Source of the DNA: Exilibacterium tricleocarpae
GTDB lineage: Bacteria > Pseudomonadota > Gammaproteobacteria > Pseudomonadales > Cellvibrionaceae
DNA length: 64,000 bases
Assembly: GCF_007004655.1 (NCBI RefSeq)
Contig: NZ_ML660087.1
Coordinates: 607,743-671,742, forward strand
Reading direction: 5' to 3'
Shown here: positions 1-7,932 of the stretch, in pieces
Position numbering within the stretch: the stretch's first letter is position 1
Layout of the letters: every line of letters begins with the position of its first letter
The notes under the pieces: model-generated
Told to the model about the DNA's origin: nothing
Databases searched by the model: none
What the model saw: the letters and a program-made list of their open reading frames with translations, nothing else
Position numbers and translations under genes: made by a program

Positions 1-385
1 CGTTCTCTGTGTAGATTTGCTCGGCGACCGGCAGGTTTTTCGCATTGTCAGTGGCGGGGTTGCTGGCACCGAAATGGTAGAGTGTGTTTCTGTCGGGCGT
101 ATAGATGGTGACACCGGCAACGTCCGGAAACGCCAGGGTGCTCTGGGCCGACTCCTCGGCACTGTCGGGGCTGCGGTATAACAGTGACAGTGTTGCCTGT
201 TCTGCAAAGGCCTCGGTGACCTGGCGGCCCTCGTTTAACATCTGTTCGTAAACCGTGTTGTTGGACACAGATGAGATAACCAGTGACGAGGTGATGGCCA
301 GACAGCTAATGCCGAGACTGAACGTTAAGACCAGTTGTTGGCGAAAGCTGAGGCGGGACCAGGTTTTATCCGGTGACTTAGACAT
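1..385 (-). CDS. Membrane-anchored sensor protein, N-terminal fragment
   Basis: The gene runs off the left edge, leaving about 128 N-terminal residues. The protein starts MSKSPDKTWSRLSFRQQ, followed by one hydrophobic segment at about residues 18-40 and a soluble stretch that looks like the periplasmic sensor part of histidine kinases or diguanylate cyclases (CHASE8-like). The output domain lies outside the window, so kinase and GGDEF types cannot be told apart. It lies 50 bases downstream of a substrate-binding protein gene on the same strand, itself behind a TonB receptor. Receptor, periplasmic binder and sensor sets of this kind occur in marine gammaproteobacteria; a shared signalling role is inferred from the order. 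Confidence 0.6.
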   Translation of the reverse strand, partial: MSKSPDKTWSRLSFRQQLVLTFSLGISCLAITSSLVISSVSNNTVYEQMLNEGRQVTEAFAEQATLSLLYRSPDSAEESAQSTLAFPDVAGVTIYTPDRNTLYHFGASNPATDNAKNLPVAEQIYTEN

Positions 386-435
386 GGTCGGCCTCTCGTT
401 GACTGACTGGTACTGTATCTGCATCGTCTGCCTCG

Positions 436-1332
436 CTACCGCGGCGGATAGATCAAATCGAATTTTTCAGATTTCGGGAATTTCAGGCCCAGGTGGTCCG
501 CTGTGCGTCGATTCAATGCCAGCAGCAGGTCGCTTAACGGGGCGGCCTTGGGCACCGCCTCGCCGGCGAGCCTGCGCTGGGCGATCATCCCGAGTTGTAT
601 GCCCATGGCCTTGTTGTTGGGGTAGAAAGCGAATAGCGCGCCCCGCTTCACATACCCCGGGTTGCTGGTGATGACCAGCGCGTTATGACTCCAGGCCTGC
701 TCGAGAATATTGTTGACGATGGTTTTGTCCCGTGAAAATGCCGCTTCCAGCAGCCAGATAACGTCTTGATTTGCTTTTGCGGCTTTGAAGATATCCAGAT
801 AGTGGTTGGCGACCTCGCGCAGGTCGGCAGCGGCATAGGTTTTCAATACAAAGTTTTGCTGCTGCGCCGATTGGGCCGCCTGCTGCAACAGCCAGCCGGA
901 CCGCTTGGTGTGAAAAACGACGTGAATCCGCCGCGCCTCGGGTGCCAGACGCCGCAGTGTCTCGAACATCACCGCCGGGTCGGGTTCGACCAGAATGCCG
1001 CCGAAATTGTCCGGTATCTGGCTGGGATTCAGGTTAACCGCGCCGAACACCACCGGATGGGTAGAGCCGTGGGCGGCCTTCAACCCGCGTTTGCCCAGTG
1101 CCACGATCACGGGATTGTTGGCGCTGGCAAAAGTTGGTGGTGCCTGGCCTTTTTTAAGCGGAATTCTCTGCGCCGCTACTTTCAGCTCAGCCTCGATGCC
1201 CTCGATAATATCGAGGAAGATGCTGCGGTAGGGTTCGCGCATATCGGGGTAGTAGATAACGACTTTGGGGTCGGCGGCGGTGGCGCAAAGTGTCCATGCC
1301 ACCAGTATCACCGGCGTCAATACCCTGAGCAT
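436..1332 (-). CDS. Periplasmic ABC-type substrate-binding protein (PF04392-like)
   Basis: A 298-residue protein. The chosen start gives MLRVLTPVILVAWTLCATAA, a clear signal peptide. The frame is open to 1461, but that extension translates a 15-bp tandem repeat and is probably leader sequence. The mature part resembles the ABC_sub_bind family (for example VIVALGKRGLKAA and HPVVFGAVNLNPSQIPDN). No ABC permease or ATPase gene is nearby. It lies between a TonB receptor gene and a membrane sensor gene on the same strand, so it may pass ligand information to the sensor rather than feed a transporter; that is inference. The ligand is unknown. Confidence 0.7.
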   Translation of the reverse strand: MLRVLTPVILVAWTLCATAADPKVVIYYPDMREPYRSIFLDIIEGIEAELKVAAQRIPLKKGQAPPTFASANNPVIVALGKRGLKAAHGSTHPVVFGAVNLNPSQIPDNFGGILVEPDPAVMFETLRRLAPEARRIHVVFHTKRSGWLLQQAAQSAQQQNFVLKTYAAADLREVANHYLDIFKAAKANQDVIWLLEAAFSRDKTIVNNILEQAWSHNALVITSNPGYVKRGALFAFYPNNKAMGIQLGMIAQRRLAGEAVPKAAPLSDLLLALNRRTADHLGLKFPKSEKFDLIYPPR

Positions 1333-1375
1333 AGCTGAGAGAATCAATCCAGTAACGTGGTGCAAGAATGGCGGT

Positions 1376-1465
1376 CCTCTGAATAACAGTCTTCGAAACA
1401 CTGATTCTCGAAGCAACAATTCCCGAAACAACAGTCCCTGCAGCAGTAGCCTGCGGAACAACGAG
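1376..1465 (-). repeat. Six degenerate 15-bp tandem units in a gene leader
   Basis: On the plus strand six consecutive 15-base units can be aligned: CCTCTGAATAACAGT, CTTCGAAACACTGAT, TCTCGAAGCAACAAT, TCCCGAAACAACAGT, CCCTGCAGCAGTAGC and CTGCGGAACAACGAG. They lie upstream of the signal-peptide start of the substrate-binding protein gene (1332), inside a 242-bp gap after the TonB receptor gene. Read in the gene's frame they would encode an LLxRx-type pentapeptide repeat, but no start signal suggests that this part is translated. Confidence 0.7.
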
Positions 1466-1574
1466 TTGCTGTCGATGCAAAGCCCTCGCGGGGTTGTATA
1501 GACGACTTTTCACAGAGATGCCAGGGGCCTGTCAGTCTGTTTTTCATGCATGGCTTCCCGTGCCAGTTGTGCCC

Positions 1575-3692
1575 TTAAAACTGGTAGCGAAGCTCGCCGA
1601 AGTAGTGGCGACCGGCCATCGGTAAGTCGTTGGGGATGGAGGCTGAGGGTGTCCCCGCCAGACTCGGTTCTCTGATATCGGCGTCGAAAATATTGCGAGC
1701 GGCGAAGGATACTTCCCAATTGTCGTGGGCGCTGCGGCGCCTGATAGTCAAGTCCACCTTGCGGTAATCGTCGATGTCCCGCCGATTGTCTCCCGGCTCC
1801 CGCTTTCTATCCATCACCCAGTTGAGTTGCGTGTTTAAATGCCAGCCCGATCCAAACTGCCAGTCGAGTTGCAAATACAGCTGGTTTTGCGGCGAGTTGG
1901 CGGCGTCCTGGTCAGTGTCTTCGTTAGTGGTGTCGTGAAACGCGTAATTACCTTTTAACTCCAGGTTGGTGGTCGGTTGCCAACTGGTCTCCAGTTCCAG
2001 GCCCTGGCCGGTTTGTTTACCGGCATTTTGGGCGGTGCTGGAAGCCCCGCCGGGGTCTGGAACAAACAGTATGATGTCGTCCCAGGTGTAGCTGAAGAGG
2101 TTGACCGCGTAGCTGACAGTTTCCGACGCACGAAAATCGAAGGCCAGCTCGAAGCTCTCTATAGTTTCCGGCTCCAAGTCGGGGTTGCCCAGGGTCAAGG
2201 GATTGTTGGCGTTTAGCGTCTCGGCGAAGGACGGGGCTCGAAAGGCACGGCCGAGCAGTAGTTTACTGGTTAGATTGTTGGTGACTGACCAAACCAGTGC
2301 CAAACGCGGATTCACCGTGTTGCCGAAGTCGGAGTAATCGTCATATCTGACCCCGGCGGTGAGTTCCCAGTCGTTGGTGAATTTCCAGATATCCTGCACG
2401 AAGACAAAATAGTTTTCCCGGTCCTCTTCCGGTAAAAATGCAAAAGGCGTATCGCTGATGTCGATGACCGGACTGTCCGGCGGCAGCGGCAGCCCGGTGG
2501 CGGGATTGACACCAAAATTCCGGTGGTCGGTGACTCGGTACAGATCGCCGTAGTAGGCCCCGCCGCCCACGCGCAGTGTGTGTGAGGAGAAACCGTCGTA
2601 AAAGGCTGAAAAATTGGCCCGGTAGTGGCGCTCGTATACCTCGGGGTTGCCGATCAGGCCATTGGGCATGACACCGAAGCCGGTATTGGACCCCGGCGGA
2701 AAGATCACTAAATCTTCTTCAATTTCCTGGGTGGTATTGAGATAACTCACCTGCGCGGTGACATCCCAGTTTTCGAACGCTTCGGCATTGCGGTAAGTGA
2801 GATCGGCGCTCCAGCGGTCACTGGCGTAGCGGTTATTGGGATCGAGGGCCTGGCCGGCGCCGGCGCCGATTCCCAGATCGTCGCGGTGCTGCAAGCCGGC
2901 GCGAAAGTTCCAGTTGTTGTAGTGCAGATCAAAACGCATATCGAGACTTTGGCGCATCAGGCTGAGCGGCCCCGGCGCCAGCGAGGCATCGGTATTGAAT
3001 ACCGTGTCGAGAAAGGTCTGCGCATCGATATCGATGATTTCATCCTGGCCGTCGGTGTCGTGATATTCGAGCACAAACGCAAATTCCGCTGCGCCGATAT
3101 CGCCTCCGTGCACCAGCCAGGCGTCGCGTGTATTGTGAGAGCCGGCCCGAATACCCGTCTCGGTTTTATCGATATCGCCAGCCGTCTTGGTAATAATGTT
3201 AATCACGCCGGCAAAAGCGTCGGCACCGTAGATCGCTGAACCCGGCCCGCGAATAACCTCGACGCGGGAGATTGAGTTGACCGGCATCCCGCCCCATACC
3301 ACGCTGCGGTCACCGTGAAAAAGGTTGGTAATGGGAATACCGTTGACCAGCATCAGTATTTGCGGGTTGAGGTCGGCATGGATACCGCGAAAAGTATAGA
3401 TGGGGTTGTAGCCGGCCGCGCGCACCGAGACATGCAGCCCCGGCACCGTCTCCAACACCTCGTCGAGGTCGGTTGCGCCCATATTGTGAATTTGCTTTGC
3501 CGTGATGACTGTCGCCACTGCCGGTGCCTTGGCTATCAGTTGCTGGCTGCCGGTGGCGATACTGATCATGTCCTCGTTGCCGTACAGGTCCAGCAGACTC
3601 TCTTCGTCGTCGGAGAATTGCGCCAGGCTCACAGAACTGGACAGAAGTAGGGCGAGCTTAAGTGTTCCGGGAATACATCTCTCGATTTTCAT
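1575..3692 (-). CDS. TonB-dependent outer-membrane receptor
   Basis: A 705-residue receptor. It has a signal peptide (MKIERCIPGTLKLALLLSSS), a TonB-box/plug region at about residues 45-160 with typical plug motifs (VLETVPGLHVS, RVEVIRGPGSAIYGADAFAG) and a beta-barrel ending in aromatic YQF, as expected for BAM recognition. The frame is open up to a GTG at 3710; the ATG at 3692 is preferred because it follows a GAAGG-type ribosome site and gives a clean signal peptide. The substrate cannot be read from sequence. The gene is 55 bp downstream of a citrate-synthase-like gene on the same strand, so it could be cotranscribed with the ThDP/citrate-synthase-like genes and import a related compound. 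That link is inferred. Confidence 0.9.
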   Translation of the reverse strand: MKIERCIPGTLKLALLLSSSVSLAQFSDDEESLLDLYGNEDMISIATGSQQLIAKAPAVATVITAKQIHNMGATDLDEVLETVPGLHVSVRAAGYNPIYTFRGIHADLNPQILMLVNGIPITNLFHGDRSVVWGGMPVNSISRVEVIRGPGSAIYGADAFAGVINIITKTAGDIDKTETGIRAGSHNTRDAWLVHGGDIGAAEFAFVLEYHDTDGQDEIIDIDAQTFLDTVFNTDASLAPGPLSLMRQSLDMRFDLHYNNWNFRAGLQHRDDLGIGAGAGQALDPNNRYASDRWSADLTYRNAEAFENWDVTAQVSYLNTTQEIEEDLVIFPPGSNTGFGVMPNGLIGNPEVYERHYRANFSAFYDGFSSHTLRVGGGAYYGDLYRVTDHRNFGVNPATGLPLPPDSPVIDISDTPFAFLPEEDRENYFVFVQDIWKFTNDWELTAGVRYDDYSDFGNTVNPRLALVWSVTNNLTSKLLLGRAFRAPSFAETLNANNPLTLGNPDLEPETIESFELAFDFRASETVSYAVNLFSYTWDDIILFVPDPGGASSTAQNAGKQTGQGLELETSWQPTTNLELKGNYAFHDTTNEDTDQDAANSPQNQLYLQLDWQFGSGWHLNTQLNWVMDRKREPGDNRRDIDDYRKVDLTIRRRSAHDNWEVSFAARNIFDADIREPSLAGTPSASIPNDLPMAGRHYFGELRYQF

Positions 3693-3747
3693 CTTTACTA
3701 AAACCTTCACCTAACGCCGGTTGGCCCGACCGCTATACTGCCGATAA

Positions 3748-4611
3748 TCAGATCGTTTCGGTCCTCCATTGACGTGGTGCTGTTCCGTGGTAATCGATGC
3801 TGGCGCATCGCATGGGAAAGAAACTGCCCGGCGGATGCGTGGCGGCATCGGCGGCGCAGAACAAAATGCCGCCACTAGAGCATAGCACGCATAATTGATA
3901 TTGCTGCTGCGGGGTATAGCCCTGATCAGTGAGCAGCGCCGCCATCAATCCCGCTACGTTTAAGTATAGATGTCGATATCCACTTTGCTGCAAAACCTTT
4001 TCCATGCTAAAGGCCAGCTTGACTGCGGGGCCCCGATCGCACGCCAGTTTACCGGCCAATTCCAGCAGCGGTGCGATGCGCTCGTCGCGCGAGGACACCG
4101 GGCGTCCGAACCCCGGCAGTGCTGCCAGGCGGTGTCGTTTTTTTGACGCTTGACCGGATGCCGGCGCGCAGCCGGACGCTTTGTTCAGTTTATTGGCGAG
4201 CATCTCCTCCAGCGTTTCCCCCCGCTCCAGTTTCCGCTGTGCCTCCAGCAGCAGGCCTGCGGCTCCCAGCAGGGGCCGCAGACCGTAGAGCAAAGCTTCC
4301 GTTACGGCCAGGCCGGCGCTTACACCCAGGGTTGAGGTGCTGCCGGCAGCGCCCGCCAGCGCGCCGATGCGATTGTTCCAGATACGGGGGTCGGGGTAAC
4401 TGGTGCCGAGCGCCCAGATACCGTTGAGCAGGCGCTCCTGGTTTGCATCCGGCAGCCTGCCGGTAACGCCATAGATCAGTAACCCCATCCAACTTAAATC
4501 CTGCAGCTCGGTGAACAGGTCTTTGCCCCTCAGAACCACGCGCTCGCCTGGGAAATAGGCTCCCATTTCAGTGGTCCAGCTTTGTTCCCACGCCTCCAGC
4601 ACTGTTTTCAT
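3748..4611 (-). CDS. Citrate synthase/citryl-CoA lyase-like protein, catalytic motifs altered (copy A)
   Basis: A 287-residue protein with the small-domain-rich fold signature of the citrate synthase superfamily: DLSWMGLLIYGVTGRLPDA near the N-terminus and a Gly/Ala-rich helical region. The segment matching the catalytic GFGHxxY...DPR motif reads GFGRPVSSRDER, so the usual histidine seems to be replaced by arginine. The segment matching NVDFYSG reads NVAGLMAALL, so the catalytic aspartate also seems lost. It follows a related gene (4637-5503) by 25 bp, suggesting a heteromeric pair. It may have a changed reaction or a structural role. Family assignment is good; function is unknown. Confidence 0.65.
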   Translation of the reverse strand: MKTVLEAWEQSWTTEMGAYFPGERVVLRGKDLFTELQDLSWMGLLIYGVTGRLPDANQERLLNGIWALGTSYPDPRIWNNRIGALAGAAGSTSTLGVSAGLAVTEALLYGLRPLLGAAGLLLEAQRKLERGETLEEMLANKLNKASGCAPASGQASKKRHRLAALPGFGRPVSSRDERIAPLLELAGKLACDRGPAVKLAFSMEKVLQQSGYRHLYLNVAGLMAALLTDQGYTPQQQYQLCVLCSSGGILFCAADAATHPPGSFFPMRCASIDYHGTAPRQWRTETI

Positions 4612-4636
4612 GTTGACGATTTGCTCCCGTTGTCGA

Positions 4637-5503
4637 TTAAGGGCTCCCGCGTTTCGGGCCCGGATCGTTTTGGAGATTGATGCCGTTGCGAAAGAAGGGA
4701 AACGTGCGCCGGCTTTGCCCGTGTTGATCGAGCGCGTGGGCGGCGGCGCCCGGCAGGCGCAGCAGCAGATAAAGCATTTCTCCTTGTTGGTGATCGAAGC
4801 CCAGATCCATAAAAGCCGCGGCGGCCACGCCGCTGATGGCCAGGGGTAAAGCGGCGGCGGCCTCCATGTCAGAGCGGTGTTCCTGCAGCCATTGCAGATG
4901 TATTGCCACGTTGTTGTCGGCCAGTTGGGTCAGGGTTTGTCGAATCGGGGTGGGACAAGAGATGCCCCGGGGATCAAAGCCCGGTGGGTGTTGCGCTGCC
5001 GGCCAGATATCCGCCGTCACGGTTTGCCGGGCATTGCGATACTGCTCCAGCGCCCGTTGCCAGGTGTTGAGATCGCGGCCGCACTGCTCCCACAACCCCA
5101 TGGCCTCGCAAACTTCCCGCGCACCGCCGAGGCGACCGGCGCCCACCGCCAACGCCGCCATCAGATTGGACGCCAGTGTCGAACCCCCGGCACCGGCCGC
5201 CATAGCGGCGTGCACGCTGTAGTCCCGGGGACCGGGGTTGGCGATGGCTACGGCAAGGCCGTTCAAGAGTTTAGTCTGCGCTGCGTCGGGCTGTTCTCCC
5301 TGAAACAACAGATAGAGATATTCGATCCAGCTCGCCTTACCCAGTAAATCGCCGTAGACATCGAAGCCGGCACAGCGACACACCGCGGCCGCAAAAGGGT
5401 TGTCGGGCTCTGCCTGCTCGTGCCAAAAACTGGAGCGAATGGTCTCTTTGGGGTCGTCGTTGCTGTCGTTGTTATTTTTGTTATCGGCGTTCTCGGCGTT
5501 CAT
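4637..5503 (-). CDS. Citrate synthase/citryl-CoA lyase-like protein (copy B)
   Basis: A 288-residue protein starting MNAENADNKNNNDSNDD. The ATG overlaps the stop of the upstream ThDP-enzyme gene in a TGATG arrangement, which supports this start and translational coupling. Superfamily features are FDVYGDLLGKASWIEYLYL, an ANPGPRDYSVHAAMAAGAGG region and a C-terminal LRLPGAAAHALDQ, close to the end signature of citryl-CoA lyase-like proteins. The expected GFGHP motif is replaced by PGFDPRG, so the standard catalytic histidine is not evident. It pairs with the homologue downstream. The reaction is unknown; condensing or cleaving an acyl-CoA made with the ThDP enzyme is one possibility. Confidence 0.65.
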   Translation of the reverse strand: MNAENADNKNNNDSNDDPKETIRSSFWHEQAEPDNPFAAAVCRCAGFDVYGDLLGKASWIEYLYLLFQGEQPDAAQTKLLNGLAVAIANPGPRDYSVHAAMAAGAGGSTLASNLMAALAVGAGRLGGAREVCEAMGLWEQCGRDLNTWQRALEQYRNARQTVTADIWPAAQHPPGFDPRGISCPTPIRQTLTQLADNNVAIHLQWLQEHRSDMEAAAALPLAISGVAAAAFMDLGFDHQQGEMLYLLLRLPGAAAHALDQHGQSRRTFPFFRNGINLQNDPGPKRGSP

Positions 5504-7284
5504 CAATTCTCCGTCAGCGTCTGGATGCGGTTTTTCAACGGCGGCACGGCTTCCGGATCGATATGCACGTCGATCACCGTGGGGCACTTGGCGCGACACA
5601 GCGCACTGCCGTCCAGGCGCGCCAGGTCCAGTGGTGAGCGGATCGTGTAAGCCCGGGCGCCCATCGATTGGGCCAGCAGTGTAAAGTCAGTGGGCGGCAG
5701 GGCGTTGCCGATCGATTCGGCGCCCGTCAGGCGCTGGCCGTGTTTCACCATACCCAGACTGGAATCGTTCAAGATAATAAAGACAATCGGCAACTGCTCC
5801 TGCACGGCGACGGTGATCTCCTGGCCGCTCATCAACAGGCTGCCGTCGCCGGTAATGCAGACCATCGGTTCTCCGCGCCTGCCGAGGGCTGTGCCTATGG
5901 CAGAGCCGATGGCCCAGCCCATCGAGGTAAATTCGACAGTGGCCCGAAACAGTCGTCCCATCGGGTTTCGTGTACCGCTTATACGCCGATCCAGCGGGTG
6001 CAGGTAGTGTAGTGCCCACGCAAGGCCGGCCCCGGAATCTACCAGAAAGCAGGTATTGCGGGGGAAAATTCGCGGCAGCTCTCGCATCAGTCGCTGCGGT
6101 TTGAGCGGCGTGTCACCGCTTTTATAGGCCCCTTCGTCGTCCAGTGTAAAACGCCTGTCGAGGCCAGTCGCCGGCGCGGGCGGGGCCGATGGTGTTTTGC
6201 TGCGCAGGCGACGGCCGCCGGTATGGCGCAACAGGAGGTCGAAAATTGTCGCAAGCCGCCCTCTGACGTGCAAGTCGGCCATGGGGGTATAGGTGAAGTG
6301 GCTTTCTACCTCATCGATATGAATCAGTTGTTGGTGAGGTTTGATGTGATTCAGCCAGTTCTTGCCGGCTCGTTCGCTCATCAAGGTGCCGACACAAATA
6401 ATGGTATCTATGGCCGGATCGCTGATCGCAGTGACGGCGCTGCTGTGCCCGGCGTAACCCAGCATACCGCGGAACAGAGGATGGTAGGGGTTGACCAGTC
6501 CCTTGCCGTGTGGCGTGGTCAGCAACTGTGCGCCGATGTGGTCGGCGACCTTCAAAATACTGCCGATTGCCTCCTCACCGGCGTTGCCGATAACCATTGT
6601 GGTTGCGCGACTGTCGGCGAGAATGTTTAGCAGCGTTTCGATATCCCCGGCGTCGTGCAGACACGGTTTTTTCAGCAGCCTGTTGATATCGAATGAAGCG
6701 CGGGCCGGTGCCGGGCAGCGCATAATATCGATGGGCACACTCAGGTGTACCGGGCCGCGCTGCGTCGTGCAGGCAGTGACGATAGCGGTCACCAGTTTCT
6801 TTTCAAACTGGTCGATATGGGAGACCAGCGAACTATAATGCGTGCAGTGTTCCAGTATGCCGACGGTATTGATACCGGCGCACGAGGATTCCTGAAATGC
6901 ACCCTGACCGAAACCCGGCATTGCGGTCTGGCCGGTGATCACCAGTAACGGTACGTTGTTGATATAGGCGGAAGCCACCCCGGTCAGCAGATTAGTGGCG
7001 CCGGGACCGGAGGTGGCACAACACACGCCGAGCTTTCCCGATTGAGTGCTGTAACCGTCAGCCATAAAGGCGGCGCCGGTTTCGTGTCTGGCGACGATGG
7101 ATCGCGGACCGCCGCGTCTTTCGCTGCGGGCCAGGGCGTTGTAGAGGGGTTCGATGGCGCCGCCCGGAACACCGAAGACATAGTCGACGTCCAGTTTTTC
7201 CAGATAGTGAAGCAGCAAGTCACCCTGCTCCCACGCCAGCTCTGCGTTGCGTGCCCCCAATGCTGTGTGGCTATTTGCTTTCAT
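5503..7284 (-). CDS. Acetolactate-synthase-like thiamine diphosphate enzyme
   Basis: A 593-residue member of the ThDP-dependent AHAS/benzoylformate decarboxylase superfamily. The N-terminal pyrimidine-binding domain carries the activating glutamate in ARHETGAAFMADGYS. The C-terminal domain has the ThDP/Mg motif beginning GDGSLLMSGQE near residue 479 and ending ILNDSSLG. The ATG at 7284 is chosen because an AAGGGG site lies 11 bp upstream; a GTG at 7296 is too close to it. There is no ilvN-like small-subunit gene, and the neighbours are two citrate-synthase-like genes, so ordinary branched-chain amino-acid synthesis is unlikely. The likely chemistry is a keto-acid decarboxylation/carboligation. 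The exact substrate is unknown. Confidence 0.85.
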   Translation of the reverse strand: MKANSHTALGARNAELAWEQGDLLLHYLEKLDVDYVFGVPGGAIEPLYNALARSERRGGPRSIVARHETGAAFMADGYSTQSGKLGVCCATSGPGATNLLTGVASAYINNVPLLVITGQTAMPGFGQGAFQESSCAGINTVGILEHCTHYSSLVSHIDQFEKKLVTAIVTACTTQRGPVHLSVPIDIMRCPAPARASFDINRLLKKPCLHDAGDIETLLNILADSRATTMVIGNAGEEAIGSILKVADHIGAQLLTTPHGKGLVNPYHPLFRGMLGYAGHSSAVTAISDPAIDTIICVGTLMSERAGKNWLNHIKPHQQLIHIDEVESHFTYTPMADLHVRGRLATIFDLLLRHTGGRRLRSKTPSAPPAPATGLDRRFTLDDEGAYKSGDTPLKPQRLMRELPRIFPRNTCFLVDSGAGLAWALHYLHPLDRRISGTRNPMGRLFRATVEFTSMGWAIGSAIGTALGRRGEPMVCITGDGSLLMSGQEITVAVQEQLPIVFIILNDSSLGMVKHGQRLTGAESIGNALPPTDFTLLAQSMGARAYTIRSPLDLARLDGSALCRAKCPTVIDVHIDPEAVPPLKNRIQTLTEN

Positions 7285-7932
7285 CAGCCGGTTCACCCCT
7301 TAATCAGAGTGGTCTCTGGCATCTTGTTACGCCCATTGTCAGCGAGCGGACCAGTGATGTTTGGTTATAGTTGTTATGTCACTTATTGACTGTGCAGATA
7401 CAGTGTCGAGTTTACATTTTTTTTACAGTTTTACTGCGTATCTGCTTACCTACTTGCATTTACAAAAGTTAAACACCATTCATAAATGTAGACCATCTTT
7501 AGCCGGTCGCAACAAAATGTTTTGAAAAAAGTCGATGGCGTCGTATAAATTTTTTATGGCACTCCAATTTTTCTCGGCGATGTGTGCCATTGCGGCGGAG
7601 CATCAATAGTGATGCCGATACTTTTAAGTATCGTCTGAACGGGCGAGAACAGTTGGCGTTTGCTGTGTCCTTAACGACCCGATTGCTGCCGCAGGCTGTT
7701 GTTGGCAGCGCTGCGGGCGGTGGGCACCGGTCAACGGACATTTGCCACAAGGCACGCAATTCTCCGCGAAAATGGCGAAGTAGTTTTCCAAATACTGCCG
7801 GAATTTATTCAGCATGGCATACCTTACGTGACGGCGCTGTTTATTATAGAGTGTAGTCGATTGGAGCGCGGGTGGGGTGTTGCCAACCACCGGAGTGTTG
7901 GCGCGGGTGCGCGGGCATGGGGGGACTTGGAT
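7285..7932. promoter_or_regulatory. Divergent intergenic region between ThDP-enzyme and asparagine-synthetase-like genes
   Basis: About 650 bases without a convincing gene. The part at roughly 7380-7580 is distinctly AT-rich (long T and A runs) against a GC-rich background, as expected for promoters of the two divergent transcription units. No specific operator or riboswitch was recognised. Short frames here, including one that extends the asparagine synthetase upstream, have no ribosome site or recognisable product. Confidence 0.4.

Noticed and set aside
7699-7932. N-terminal extension of the asparagine synthetase-like gene
   Set aside because: The enzyme needs Cys at position 2, which fixes the start at 7933; the extension shows no family similarity.
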